Assembly: GCF_011386835.1 (NCBI RefSeq) | Contig: NC_088794.1 | Coordinates: forward strand, 67,162,506 to 67,226,505 | DNA length: 64,000 bases | Reading direction: 5' to 3' | Source: Chrysemys picta bellii | Taxonomy: Eukaryota > Chordata > Testudines > Emydidae | In this document: positions 34,583-46,967 of the stretch, piece by piece | How positions within the stretch are numbered: position 1 is the first letter of the stretch | Layout: the number at the start of each line of letters is the position of its first letter | Made by a program: the position numbers and the translations under genes | The notes under the pieces: model-generated | Databases searched by the model: none | Seen by the model: only the letters and a program-made list of their open reading frames with translations | What the model was told of the DNA's origin: nothing

Positions 34583-34776
34583 ATATTCTTGTAACATAGT
34601 TTTTTGGATGTAATTAACAAGTGAGATAAATAATCACAAGTAGTTGTCTAAGGAAATGATCCAGTGAAAAACTTTGATGGGCTTTAGAGCAGGCCCTAAC
34701 TCTTTGGCAGTGGCTTATTGCAATAAATATTTCAATCATGTTTACAAAGTTCATTGGAAAATATTTATTTTAGGCC

Positions 34777-34838
34777 AAGGTGCCACCAGACTCCTTGTTG
34801 TTTTTGTAGATACAGACTAACACGGCTACCCCCTGATA
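34777..34838 (+). repeat. Penelope-like 3' tail fragment
   Basis: aaggtgccaccagactcctt, then gttgtttttgtagatacaga, then ctaacacggctacc is the terminal tail seen (inverted) at 20637-20710 and 46981-47020. No coding part is attached. Confidence 0.8.
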
Positions 34839-34849
34839 CCTGAGGCAAT

Positions 34850-35970
34850 GTGTTACCTTTCTGCCTCAACAAGAGTAAGTTTTCCGGGCAATTAGACTGT
34901 GCGTCAGCTCCCTGCTATGCCAGTCTGTCATCCTTATAAGCAAATTACTTAAGGCTCTCCCAGTTCAGACCTCTCCTAGCAGGTAACAGTCAATTAACTT
35001 CAACCCCCCAGTTCCTCAGAGATGTTTCTCTGCAATGCACAGCCTCTACCATTGTGCATTCACAGAAGATATTAAGTTTGCTGCTTTGTTAGAGTCAGTA
35101 CATCCCAGCTTATTTTATTTAATTGGGGGTAAATACCCTTTCCTTTAAACATAGCACTGAATAGATTTGTAGTAAAAATAAAACAAATTTATTAACAAAA
35201 GAGCAGGGATTTTGTGATACCAAGTAAAGAGATAAAGGTAAAGATGGCTACAGGCAAATAAAAGTGAAAAACGCTTTCTAATGATGAAGATTTAACAAAA
35301 TTACAGTCTCAATTTAAAGTAAAATTCTTTCTTCCAGCGAGATGGCTGACCACCCCTTTGGGCAGGATCTTCCACAAAGTGCTCGGTTCCTTTGTTGTCT
35401 TAGGTGAATGATAAACCCGGAGTTTCTTTCTGTTCCTTATGTCCCCAAAGGGACTGCCCTTGTCTTGCAAGTCAGGAAGGCCTCCCAAGGATTCAGTCTC
35501 TTGTGTCTCTCTGGGGTCCAAGAGCCATGTTAGTTCTCTCTCTCGAGTTCAGGAGCAGGATAAGCCCTGTTGGTTTAGCTCGATGGCTTTTTTTTACGGT
35601 ACATTGAAGCAAACCCTCAGTCAACGCTTAATTTGTAGTGAAAGAGGTGCTGGGGCTCAAGCAATGAGGTAGGTACTGGTGCTCATGCAATGTTTTTACA
35701 TTGATGCAGCTCAGAGGCACTGGGGCTATGAACTGCCAAGCCAAGCACTGCCCACAGACCTCTTTATCACCTTTACCTAGGATAGACTGTCTGGTCTTAA
35801 ACATGTTCTAGAAACATCATACAGAGGGAATTCATAGCTTCACATATGAGGTTAGCACATGCATTTTACAATGCTATTAATAAGCAGGGTGATGGTAGCT
35901 TTCATAGGATACCTCATGAGGTATATTTTGTACAAATATCATTGCAGTAGTGTCTAGGGTGTGACATGGG
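34850..35970 (-). repeat. Retroelement-like noncoding repeat, copy A
   Basis: Shares, in order, an aaacaaatttattaacaaa block (35178), a following agagataaagg block, gatggctgacc (35340), a gccatgttagtt block (35524) and, at its far end, ttttgtacaaatatcattgcagtagtgt (split at 35927 and later) with the repeats near 46 and 48 kb. No coding sequence. It may be an LTR-like element inserted in - orientation; class is inference. Confidence 0.5.
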
Positions 35971-36434
35971 TCACCTCGCCAAAAATCAAACACTGTGTTG
36001 TCATTTTCTGAGCCACCCCACTCCTCGCGCACATGTCTAGCTTGGCAGAAGAAGCCCTGCAGCCAGCAGTTCCAAGGCCAGGAAAGGATCAGGGCATCAT
36101 GCAGGGAGGGCCTTGCCTATGTGTTGCATTCTCAGCAGGTTCAGCTAGATTCCTCAGTTCTAGCAGGAGGTGCTGGCTCCTGAGCGGCACTCTCCAGGAA
36201 AGTTAAAGTTTGAAAAGTATGAAGTACGGGATGCCCAGGAGCCACATCTGGAGCATGCCATGAGGGAAGAGGAGCTATGGTGTCCCAGGAACCCCAGCAG
36301 GTAAGCAGGAGACACCTGTCTAAGTGGAGATATTCGGGGGTGGGGGTGCTTGAGAGGAGGAGATGGGGCTGGCAGGAGCGGAGAGAACAGTTCCTGTGGT
36401 GGGAAGAGGGATCAGATTTGCTGGGATGGGGCAA
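35971..36434. other. Unassigned GC-richer DNA
   Basis: A 201-codon - strand frame (36141-36746) covers part of this and the adjoining G-rich tandem array; its Pro/Ser/Leu composition follows from the repeat and I do not regard it as a gene. Confidence 0.55.
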
Positions 36435-36620
36435 GAGTCCTGGAAAGGGGGAGAAATCCTGAGGGGACTTGAAGGGGAGAAGGAAAGTCCTGAGGGAAGG
36501 GGAAGATCCTGAGGGGATTGTTGTGGGGAGGGGGAAGAAGGGCAGTCCTGGAGGAAGGGAAGGGATCCTGAGGTGATGGGGGGAGGAGAAGGGGAGTCCT
36601 GGGAGAGGGGGGAGATCTTT
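36435..36620 (+). repeat. G-rich minisatellite, about four units of 51-58 bp
   Basis: Unit starts agtcctg recur at 36435, 36486, 36544 and 36595. Each unit contains gatcctgagg(g) and several GGG or GGGG runs, so the + strand is strongly purine-rich with G-quadruplex potential. Confidence 0.8.
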
Positions 36621-36749
36621 AGGCCCAGCTGCACCAGGGCCAGGAAGTGGGAGGGGATAACTCCTCAGAATCCTAGAGTGATGAGAGCCAATGGGCCATA
36701 GCAGGGCGCCTGATCCAGAGCCGTGGGACAGGAGCCGTATGGACACAGC

Positions 36750-37799
36750 CCGCTCCGAAGAATATTTTTACCAGCCGCCTGGTAGTCACAGTTTTATTTA
36801 TAGGGCAACTATCCCTTCTTAGAAGCTCTACTATTCCACTAGCTGAAGAAAAGGGCTTTCAGTCATAGCAGTGTTATAATATAGCAACAAGGAATGACAG
36901 GGTATATCATTTGTGGGTGATATAATACTACCCCCTCAACCAATGTGTTGTAAAGCAACTACTTTTAGTTTCTGGACAGATAGCAAAGAAGATGCCTAAT
37001 TTAAAATTGCATCTAGAGCACGTCAACTAATTTTCCTGGAAAGGTTAAAGCACAGAACCGTTATGCTGGGAGGCATTCATTTATTAGGAAATGAGACTGT
37101 GCATCTCATATGTGCCTACCACTCACTGTGAACACCGGGATCTACTGTTAACAGCAGAATGGAATATGAATTCATGAGGAAACCTTAAATCTTCTTATTC
37201 AGGGCATACATAAACAATACAAGTCTGTTTGGAGCTCTACCTTCAGCACACTTTATACTAATGTACCCAACCTAGGCATCATGCTATTTTTGCTATGGCT
37301 TCAAATCAAACACTTTGTCGATATTCCTCTTCCCCTGCCCCCTCTTTGGGTATATTTCCAGGTCCTTATTTTCAGCGGTCAAGTTCTATTAAATGTTATG
37401 GTGTTCGATCGGTGGTTTGTTATTCTCCAATACTGTTAATAACCTAAATTCACGTTCAATTTTTCTTCCATCACTAAATTGCCCAAGTCACACTCAGGTA
37501 TTAATATAATCTGCTGGTAAACAACTGACTCAAGTTATTGGTAGGGAATATGCAATTATTTTACATGCTCAGGCCATGTAAATATATTCATTATCAATCT
37601 ATTTTAACATTTAATACAAACATAAGTTATGCTGTAGCAAAGTAGGGTATGTGCAAGAGGTTAAAGAAACACTAGCAGTTATGTGGCATCTTACAAGCGC
37701 AAACTAACTCTCACAATAGCTCCAAGGATCCGATAAATATAGGGCCTAAATCTCCGGTAGTGCAGCTCTGTTGAAGCCTAGGGAATTGTGCCAGTAGTG
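36750..37799. other. Unassigned noncoding DNA
   Basis: No open frame, RNA gene or element that I can support. Confidence 0.5.
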
Positions 37800-37996
37800 A
37801 ATTTGTTCCACAGTCCTCATTTCAGAGACGGAAAAATAGAGACAGAAAGATAAGGGCCTGAGCCAAAGGCCACTGAAGTCAATGAAAAGGCTCCCATTGA
37901 CTTCAGAATCAGACCCTACATGACTTGCTTGTGACTTCAAACAGCAAGTGTCAGAGGTGGGATTAGAAATTCAGAAATCCTGAACTCATACCACTA
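37800..37996 (-). repeat. MIR-like SINE interrupted by a palindromic insert
   Basis: The MIR 3' half (on the + strand cctcatttcagagacgg, then after the insert gtgacttcaaacagcaagtg, gtcagaggtgggattaga and ataccactagatcagcac) is split at 37854-37917 by a 64-bp palindromic sequence. Confidence 0.65.
37854..37917. repeat. 64-bp palindromic insert with tgaagtcaatg core
   Basis: Begins gggcctga and ends tcagaccct, and carries tgaagtcaatg and cattgacttca facing each other. It sits inside a MIR-like SINE, so it is a mobile or once-mobile sequence. Confidence 0.7.
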
Positions 37997-38099
37997 GATC
38001 AGCACTATTTGATTGAAAAGAATATTTCATTGCGTGTGATAAAACTTGAAGAGATATGTTGATCTTATAATGTTCTGGATCTATGTTCAATGCATATTC

Positions 38100-38476
38100 T
38101 TAGGCCTGGTCTACACTACAGGATAAGGTCAACATAAGTTGCCTTGCATTGACCTAGCTGTGGAATTGTCTTCACTTAAATTTGGCTCCTGCCAACTTAA
38201 ATGCCACTATATGCCGATTTAGAAACGCTGCTCGGGGAGGTGGTGTAGAGTCATGGTTGATGAAATTAGGTTGATGCAGTGCCAGTGTAGACACTGCATT
38301 GCTTACATCATCTGTTACTGGCCTTCAGGAGCCATCCCACAATGCCCCATGCTAACAATACAATCGATACAAGCGCTCCTGGTGAGGATGTGCACTGCCA
38401 ACACAAAAAGCCAAGTGTACGTGACACAAATGATTTAATAACTGCACCATAACTTTGTAGTGTAGACATGGCCTTA
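38100..38476. mobile_element. Harbinger-type MITE with TTA target duplication
   Basis: A 371-bp element (38103-38473) flanked by TTA on both sides. Ends ggcctggtctacacta and (g)tagtgtagacatggcc are nearly the same as those of the autonomous element at 15843-20016, so the two are probably related through deletion or a shared transposase. No coding capacity. Confidence 0.88.
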
Positions 38477-38635
38477 AGTGTCTTAAAGAAAATAGCCTCT
38501 TCCTCTTAAAGCAAATGGTTTCTGTGAAAATTTCCACATCTATACTACATTTCATTCTAAAGCACTCAGCTTTTTAATATTACAACATATTCTCTGTTAA
38601 ACTTTTAATCTTGATCCCAACATAATATATTTAAT

Positions 38636-38803
38636 TCTTACATAGCACTTTTCATCAGAAGATCTCAAAGCACTTTACAAAGGATATCTTCATCTCCATT
38701 TTATAGGTGGAGAAACATGCCCACGGTCGGCCAGTGACAGAATAGAATCCAGGTCTCCTGATTTCCAGTCCTTTGCTCTGTCCACTAGGCAACACTGCCT
38801 CCT
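38636..38803 (-). repeat. MIR-like SINE
   Basis: The + strand shows the complement of MIR blocks: agcacttttcatcagaagat, tcaaagcactttacaa, ccattttataggtgg and ctgtccactaggcaacactg. Confidence 0.75.
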
Positions 38804-38929
38804 ATATACCAATCATCCTGATGGCACTTTTACTGGTCTTTCTTTTTGACTAGTTTCTTCAAACCCTGCCATAATAACAGATGCAAAACCTGCAGCCATA
38901 TCTCCACTGCTATGATGATCGATACCCTC

Positions 38930-38958
38930 CCACACACACACACACACACACACACACA
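38930..38958. repeat. (AC)n microsatellite
   Basis: About 14 CA units inside the Penelope-like remnant. Confidence 0.95.
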
Positions 38959-39449
38959 ATACTCCTGTCAGGATTCATGGATCTTACACATGCCTATCAC
39001 AATATGTGGTGTACCTCATCCAAAGCACTAAATGCCCCAATAATAACAATGTGGGTGAAATGAGACAATCATTGCACTCTCAAATGAACTCACACAGAAA
39101 AATAAGACAAAAACACCACATCACCCCTTGGGTGAACACTTTTCATAAAATGATCACTCCATATCTGACCTCTCAGATCTTGTCCTCAAAGGAAACCTGC
39201 ATAACACCTTCAAAAGACAAGCCTTGGAGGAGCTTAAATTCATAAATTTGATAGACACTAAAAATCATGGACTGAACTGAGACACTCATTTTATAGCTCA
39301 TTACAACAATCTGTAACCCGCTATGACCACAGAGATATTAACTCCCATTTTATCTTGAGTAGTCTCTTGTAATATGTGTTTACTCCATATGCTTAACAAT
39401 CTATTACAACTTGTGCTTAGCTGTGATGCTCTGAGTACCTTTCCCAAAG

Positions 39450-39510
39450 CTGAAGAAGAGCTCTGTGTAAGCTCAAAAACTTCTCTTTCACCAACAGAAG
39501 TTGGTCCAGT
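39450..39510 (+). ncRNA. Hammerhead-ribozyme-like tail segment (degenerate)
   Basis: CTGAAGA (39450-39456) fits the CUGANGA core; gagct...agctc (39458-39474) fits helix II; the next bases are AAAA where GAAA is needed. One extra A lies between the core and helix II, and helix III is unclear. It is therefore at best a decayed or unusual hammerhead of the kind reported from Penelope-like elements. Low confidence in activity. Confidence 0.3.
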
Positions 39511-39590
39511 TAAAGATATTACTTTATCCACCTTGTCTCTCTAATATCTTGGGACTAACATGGCTACAACAACACTCCAAACATCTTCTC

Positions 39591-42235
39591 AGTTTAGAAA
39601 TGTATGTGAAATCTGACTTGTTTTGACACTTTATGGAGTACTTTGTAACCCTAAGCATGCCACTTTCTCATCTGTTTAAAAGCAATATGATACGTTTGAC
39701 TTAAAGTAGAGGAAAATTATGGCTTATTTGACTTTCTTGAAGAGTTTTTAAATGTTTGTTTGTTTGCAATAGTTGTTTTTCTCTAAGGAATCAAAGCTTT
39801 TACCTGTGAAGATGTCTAGCCCTTACTGTTGCACAGATAGCCTTCCTTATGTCAGTGTAAGACTTGTTAAGGCAACACTATAGAAAACTGTCTCTGAATA
39901 GACCATAGAAATAGCAAAGGTGTGAAGCAGAGCTGAGATGCTAACTTCATAACCTTGCTGGGACAGTTTTAAATGTTAATGGTTATTAAGCAGGGTAGTT
40001 TGATTAAAACCTAGCAGGAGTGAAATAGCTTTTTTTTAACCCCTTCAGATCTGTCAAAGGAAAACAAAAGTATAGATTCTGTCTAATCACCACATATAAT
40101 TACATTAGGGAACTAAATCATAAATAGGATCCTGATTGTGCAAAATTTACTGGCCCCCTTCACGTCAATAAGTAAGGAATTTCTACAATTCTTTCCTACC
40201 ATATCACAAGAGTAAAAAACCTCTCAATTTTCCCTTTTTTCCCCTTCCCCAACTTCCTAGTTACCCATTGGTTCTGCTTTTAAGACGAAGTTCGTGTAAC
40301 AAAAGTCTTTGTAATGTCCATTCTGAAGTAGCAAACCCTCAACAGAAACTTGACCCATTAAAAACACAATAAAGTTTTAAACCACATTGATAATGAGAAT
40401 GATCTATTCCCCTTGAAAGGAGATTTAAATTTTTTTTTCTGATTTATATTAAACAAATGATTGCCTATCCGTAATTCTAGATGCCCTCAACAATTTTTAA
40501 TTACACATTTATAAATATAGACTTGCATTACTGCCAACCTACTTCTGAAATTTACTGAAAAAAGGTACCTATGTATTATATTATTTAATTATTTTGCATT
40601 TGCAATAAGATATTGTAGCAGGATGTATTAAAATTAGATTTTCACATACTATTGCCAATAATAGGCACTTTTTCAACAGTTAATTTTAAAAGTGTGCACT
40701 AGAATAAAAAAGCATATAAACAGTTTAAATGCATAAATGTTCTATAAAGTATTTCAGTGATATTGTATGAGCAGGTAGTACCAGTAAACTGCAATGTAAT
40801 TTTTGCAGAATTATATTTACATCCACATAATGTATACTAAAAGCATGAATGTGACCAACGTTATCAGTCCAAAAGGTACTAATGCTTTCTAACTTATGAT
40901 AAACCATTACTCCATGTTTATTACTTTTTTCTCTGTAACAAATCAAAAGTGAAATATCTGTTGTTTTATGTAATAAGACACCAGAGTCTGCTTCCCACTT
41001 AATAAAATTCAGTGATCATTTGAAAACAAAACAGTAAGCTATTTAGAGAAAATATTGTAATTCCCTTTCCTTGATAATAAATTAAAGACAAATTGCTAAA
41101 TCTTAGTGTCTCTTATTTTTTTAAAAAGAATGTTTATTTTGTCTGGCAAGTGCAACTTGTTTGCTGGTGTTTTTCTGCGGCAAATTTGAGTTAACAACGG
41201 TTAGTTAAGGCCACTGTGTGCTTTTCCCAGCTATTGTCATGGTGTTTGCAGGACCATCCATGTGTAATGCTGTATACTGATCTCTCTCCTGTCTAGACAG
41301 ATATTCATAATGAAATAGATGTCTGGATAATGAAGTAGACTTCTACAGTCCTTGGGGATCTGGGTTTACAAAGACCAGAACAAGAGTGACTTACATTGTA
41401 CCCTCCAGAGCCATTAAAGTTCACAGGTAAAATGAGCACAAGCAGTCAGACTGGTTTTGCCTTATAAAACCACCTTTTCCCTACATGCCACAGCCCCATT
41501 TGTTAAGCTACTTGACCTAACATACTTACCAGGCATAGCTTTTGTGGGGAGCTGCACAAGAATGTTGACTGCCGCAGAGGAGAAGGGCTAAAGCCCAAAA
41601 TCTGATCCAAAGATCAGCGATTTTCAGATTCAGGTTTTAGTCCCAGACTATTCTGCACCGGTGTCATTTTTTAATAAGTGAGGGGACATACCTTTACTGG
41701 AACCCCTTCATGTTAGCTAGAATGTGGAACTAGATTTCAACAAAAGTCAGTGACTGGGGCAATCTTTTGGTTCATATTCTTTGATGTTTTGATTTTCCAT
41801 TTTGTGAGTTTCTTGAAGCAGAACAAAAGATGGGGCAGGGGGAGGAGTAATTGCTTTTCCTCTTGAACCAAACTAGATAGTGTCAAAGTTTGCTGTATTT
41901 CTTATGATCATTTTGCAGCCTGCTTAAATGACACACTGTCTCATATGAGTTTTTTGGCAGTTACAGTTGATGAATTTTGAAGAAAATCCCACAAAATATA
42001 ATTCCAGTAATATTTGACAGAGCACAAGTGTGGTGTCAGCACATTGTGCTTCTTTAGGGATTGCAAAGTGCATTTAATTCTGCTTTATATGTTGTACACA
42101 TATTTTATTCATTGTATTTTTAACAAAACCCAGAAGCTTTAGGAGAAGAAAAATGCTGTGAGGAAAGTACTCTTTAAAATCAGTCAGACCAACACTGTCA
42201 TTTCAACAATGGTTATTGTAGGTAGGGAAATCAGG
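39591..42235. other. Unassigned noncoding DNA
   Basis: AT-rich, stop-dense in all frames, with no repeat family that I can name. No gene seen. Confidence 0.5.
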
Positions 42236-42430
42236 AATTCTGGGCTCTACTCCCAGCTCTGCTACTTGAGTCAGGCCTCTATATCGCAAAGTGCTTAACT
42301 TTGCATCTACTGAGTAGATCACAGTCAATGGAACTCATCACAATGAGTAAAGTTAATCGTGTGTAAGTATTTGTGGAGTCCTGGTTTCATTATTTAATCT
42401 TGGGCAAGTTGCTTACTCTCTGTATGAGCA
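42236..42430 (+). repeat. MIR-like SINE interrupted by a palindromic insert
   Basis: The MIR core starts at 42236 (ttctgggctctactcccag, ctctgctacttgagtc), is interrupted at about 42273-42387, and continues with tttaatcttgggcaagttg and cttactctctgta. Confidence 0.65.
42273..42387. repeat. Foldback insert of about 115 bp
   Basis: The two halves are imperfect reverse complements (aggcctctatatcgcaaagt against acttacacacg...ggactccac on the other strand), centred on a cagtcaatgg sequence. It splits the MIR-like SINE. Confidence 0.55.
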
Positions 42431-42984
42431 TAAAATATGTATCTATCAATGGGTTCATTGAACATACATTATGCATTTTCACTTGTTACTGGTGACCTTT
42501 CGTAACATACCTGTGTGTCTGACATTCGTGAGTTGTAATATCATCTATAACTCATGTAAATAAATTATGAACACCTGGTATGCTCACTAAATAATAGAGC
42601 TGGTAAAAAAAATTTTTTTAAAAGATTCTTTGATGTAAAATGGCCTTTTCTGAACAAACATTCTGGCAAAAAATGATATTGTAGAAATGTTCTATTTTTA
42701 TAAATATTGCATGTTTAATATTTTAATTTTTTTTAAAAGTCAAAAAATATTGAAATTAAAAAAAAGTTTTCAATCACATTTGTAATACTTTTCTATTACA
42801 TTTGTGAAAAGTGTAAAAAAACAAAAACAAAAATGAAAACAGGTGATTTCAAACCATCTGAAATAAAGCTACTTTGTTTTTTGACTGGGTCAGAATATGC
42901 ATGGATATAACATAATAGAAAATGTTTATAGTCCACAGCATATAACACAAGTCTGAGCATGTATAAAAGCACATGTCCAGATCG

Positions 42985-43055
42985 CTGATGTAAATTATGT
43001 AATTTCACGGAAGTCACTGGAGATATGCCAATTTACACCAGCTGAGAATCTAGCC
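42985..43055. repeat. Palindromic short repeat
   Basis: gctgatgtaaattatgtaat is mirrored by atgccaatttacaccagctg, around a gaagtcactgg centre. Same general design as the other short palindromes. Confidence 0.6.
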
Positions 43056-45525
43056 TATAGTTTCCAAGACTGAATGACCTTTTTAAAGTGATTTCAGGTA
43101 CATTAATTTTCCTATGCAGAGATATCGATAGATGTTAAGCTAAAGGATCTTCACATTTTTTAAGCAGAGGCAAGGAAGTAGTTAAACTGCAAATGCTTAG
43201 CCTTAATGAAGCATGTAGACATAATAGTAATCATGTATGGAGGTGTGTTAATAGTGATATGATCCTCTATTGTGAATTTCCTTGCTTTTTGGTAGGTTTA
43301 TGTGATCACCATTATATTCTTTTAATGCAGTTTTTGTCTGAATGTTTCACATAATCACGGTATATTTATGTAATAAATTTAATTACATGCAATTAGTCAT
43401 CTTCAATGTGTAATTAAGCAGTTCAAAAATCTAACAAGGCCATAAAATTATACAGCGCTACAAGCCCAGCAGACAGCCTTTAATGTTCTTTATCTCTTTC
43501 AGGTGAATATACTACAGCTGAATAGTCCACATTGTGGGTTAACTGCAAAATTTGGTCCTTATAAAGCAAATACCTTTTTGGGGGATGAAAAGAACTTTGA
43601 AAAAGCTTACAACTCCTAACTTACTTTTTGTGTGTTGAGAACCACATTTTAAAGTGGGTGGTTGTAGGAGTGTCAGTGGGTGGGAAATGTAATTTGTGGG
43701 CTAAGATCAAGTGCCAAATAGCAGTCCGGAGCAAATGCATACCGCTGATGTAGGAGGCTCTGAAAGAGAAGAGGTTGAAATGCTAACATAACTTTTAACT
43801 GGGCTGGTGTTACCAGCTGCCATGATAGTCAACATTTACTTCTAGTCTAGCTATCTTCACATATCTACAGTGAGAGTCACTGGCTTAATTGTTGCCAATT
43901 AACTTTGTTTCATAGCATTAGCTTAATTGTGATGGGAGGATGATTTGAGGTTTCATCCTGTGCCACACTAGCTCATTAGACCTCTTAGTCCATAGTACTT
44001 TGAACTGAAAAAATAAACGGAGGAAGATATTTTAATTGTTTTCTTATTTAAGCAGGTGGGGCAAAAGGGAACTAAGTGTAATTATCAAATGTCTAAAATG
44101 ATAATTAAGTGATAATTCCTCTGCCCCCAACCTCATTTGCCTCCTGGTATTCTAAATGAAAGTGTTTGTCTTCACATGAAGGCTAAAGTATAGACCAGCA
44201 ACCGGACTCTCTCTAGATCTTATAAATATCAAATTTAATTCTTTTTTACCAGTATTCGTGAAAATCTCTCTCACATTTGTAGCCAGATTAAATTATTTTA
44301 AATAACCAGCCGCTTTTTATAAAATTACATTGAAGTTAAATGTTAATATTAAAAATGGCATAGCTTCTGTTTCAGCTTCTAAGCAGGGCTTGGGGGAGTG
44401 TGGGTTCGCAGATGACAGCCTATGGTTGTCTTCTTCAGTTCTTGCACCAAGGGCATTCTATTTGGATTGGATCTGGGGCTTTTAAGGGCCCTTTACAGCG
44501 CTCTGGTCCTTTTACCTGTAATGGGGCCACAATGAGCAGGAGAATCTCAATCTCCAAGTTAGAGTCTGTAACTGCAAATCTGGCCCTCTAGCATCATGGC
44601 CAGCATAGTGGTTAGGCTTTTCTTGCTGCCTAGGAGAGCACCAAGGCCTAACTTTTTGCCTTCTGGACTGGCAGTGGCTGGGAGCTCTGCAGAGGCAACA
44701 TGGTGCCATTTGATATGTCCTTAAAATGTCATATATGTATGAAAATACCTTATGTTACATTCATATCATTACTACTTGTCAATGACTACATCTCTGTGTT
44801 CCAAATAACTTTGGATCAGATACAGATCAATATTCATTAGGACTCCTGATTATTCCATTGACGGTGTATTATTGGGTCAGTCTCAGCTATTTCTCTAGTG
44901 GGTTTTAAGCAATTGTTTTAACATTAAAATTGATTGCATAGTAGCTTCTGCTTACAGTGTTTTCATATAAGCATTACAAATCTTTGGACATAATATGAAC
45001 TTAAAAGAAGTCTTAAAGTTTTAACACTTGATGTGTCATTGTCATGCCTCATAAAATATCTCAATAGTGAGGATTTCCCTGGCATCTGACCAACTGATAG
45101 TGTCACTGGAGGCTTTATTTCTGTCCAAAGGATAGATTCCATACACCCTTGCATTGTAATGTAATAGCTCCATGCGAGCGAGTATGTCATTGGAAGTTAA
45201 AATACAAACATTATGTGAAATGTTCCAATGTCCATTTGAATGCCATTTTGATCTCCATGAGAAAATCTTATTTAGGATTTCCCATTTTAAGTAAAAGCAT
45301 GTTAAATTTTTTATTGGTTAAAAGTGTTCAGATCCTTAGTCAAGATGATAAGAGGAAAATATCACTCCTCCTTTCACACTTCCATTTACTTTTTGGTGCC
45401 TAGGAATTGCAGAAATGTTGGCCAGTGCATTTTTAACTTTGTTGTTTTACAATAGTGACTTATAACTAATTTTCAATGGCGGCTTTATTGACTATAACAG
45501 CAAAACTTCTTAAAAATCTATGGTA
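43056..45525. other. Unassigned noncoding DNA
   Basis: No supported gene or RNA; AT-rich with scattered short frames. Confidence 0.5.
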
Positions 45526-45527
45526 TA

Positions 45528-45605
45528 GAGGCCTGGACAGGGAGTCCTGGCTCTCCTACTGATCTGGGAGATTTTGGGCAATGCTTCACTTTTTGTCCTT
45601 TTGTT
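45528..45605 (+). repeat. MIR-like SINE fragment
   Basis: aggcctggacagggagtcct, then ggctctcctactgatct and gattttgggcaatgcttcac follow the MIR core in the + orientation. Confidence 0.55.
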
Positions 45606-45759
45606 TTCTTTTCCAATTGTTGTCTGCCTTGTTTCCTTAAATTGTAAGCTCTATGGGGCAGATAATGTTAGTACAGTGCCTGATACAATGGAGCTGCAAT
45701 CCCCATTGTGTCCTTTGGGAGCTATGTGATGCTTTGGGGTTTTATCCAGACCACTATGG

Positions 45760-46810
45760 GTTTTGTCACTGCCTGCCCTGCAAATCTGGGTGCCATTAGG
45801 CTGTGTACCTTTGGCTCAGAGCCTTAAGACCAGCAGCATGCCGCCAGCACAGATGTCTCATTCTGAGCTTCCACCAGCCCAGTTACTCCTTGCTGACCCC
45901 AACAACACTTCCGGTCTCGAGTCTCCCCAAAACTGTTTCCCCTGCAGTGTCCAGTTGCTCTTATTGGTCACTCACAGAGGTAACACCAAGTCCACTGCTT
46001 CCGAAGAGCCACTACACACAACAGCTGGTTAGCTCAGCTGGGATTATACACTCCACCTTAATACACCAGCACTGGGGTGGTTTGTAGTAAAACTAAGAAT
46101 ACGTTTATTAACAAAGAACATAGATTTAAATGATTTCATGCAAAAGAGGAAGAGATACGAAAGGGTTACAAACAGAACAAACGTTGTACGCTTTCAAGCG
46201 TCTAAAACTTAATTCTAACAAGATATCGCTTTGCCTAACATAGTTTCTTACTCACACCAAGTTGTCCCCATTCTTCAGCCTATTTAGTAGGAACCATTTT
46301 GCATTAGATAAAAAGTGCTGGCTTCTTCTCTCAGGTGATGAATGCCCCGAAGTCTTTCAGTAGTTCCTCATATCCCAAAGTTTATAATTGTCTTCCACAT
46401 CAGGAAGCCCTCCTGGGGCTCAGCTTTCTGTGTCCACCAGGGAGCTGAAGCCATGTTTATTTTTCAGTCTCCTGTGATTTACAATGCAAATGATCTTCCT
46501 GCAATTTCCAATGCAAATGAATAGCTCATTGTCCCTGTCCCTGGTCACATCTAGCTCGATTTGCTATTGAGCCAAAGAGGTGCATTTCTCCTTGGTCTGG
46601 AAAAAAGCCTGTTTACAGACTCCAAAATATAATACCAGAGAGTATTATTTATATCCTTCATTGCACATAGAACATTGTTGCATGCATTTCACAGTGATAT
46701 TAATGACCAGTGTGGTGTTAGGTGTCAAATTATATATTACAAGACACCTTTTAAATAAATATCATGACAACAGTGTGTGAGGTGTATTGAGCTGGTCAGA
46801 CCTGCTGAAA
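45760..46810 (-). repeat. Retroelement-like noncoding repeat, copy B
   Basis: Shares an acgtttattaacaaagaaca block (46100), a run of purine-rich sequence, a ctccacatc.ggaagccctcc-type block, a gccatgttt block (46451) and the end aatatcatgacaacagtgtg (46756) with copy A and copy C. Same orientation as both. No coding sequence. Confidence 0.5.
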
Positions 46811-46967
46811 TTTACTGTACACCCCAAGGAGCTCCTTGCCATCTGGCATTGGAGTGCTCTGAGGGTCACAAGCTACCATAATACAAATAAATAGTAATAA
46901 TATATCTGCATTTTTCTCTTGCAAAACTCACATTTGTATAAGCAAAATTCTATATATGCAGATCAGC

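Larger units (their letters stand above)
38830..39590 (+). mobile_element. Second Penelope-like remnant, GIY-YIG end and tail
   Basis: Three shifted + frames together give the end of a Penelope-like protein: FFKPCHNNRCKTCSHISTAM (38855), a VYLIQSTKCPNNN block (39009), LHSQMNSHRKIRQK, a SISDLSDLVLKG-type segment (about 39155), and EELKFINLIDTKNHGLN (39222). This is the Cys motif plus the GIY-YIG C-terminal half. The conserved YIG has been lost (NNNNVGE). An (AC)n tract sits at 38930-38958. A tail follows with ctgaagaagagctctgtgta and gactaacatggctacaacaa. Confidence 0.75.

Noticed and set aside
36141..36746. A 201-codon - strand open frame rich in Pro, Ser and Leu
   Set aside because: It is the complement of the G-rich minisatellite and its borders; the periodic LPPLPG-type sequence follows from the tandem units and there is no domain.
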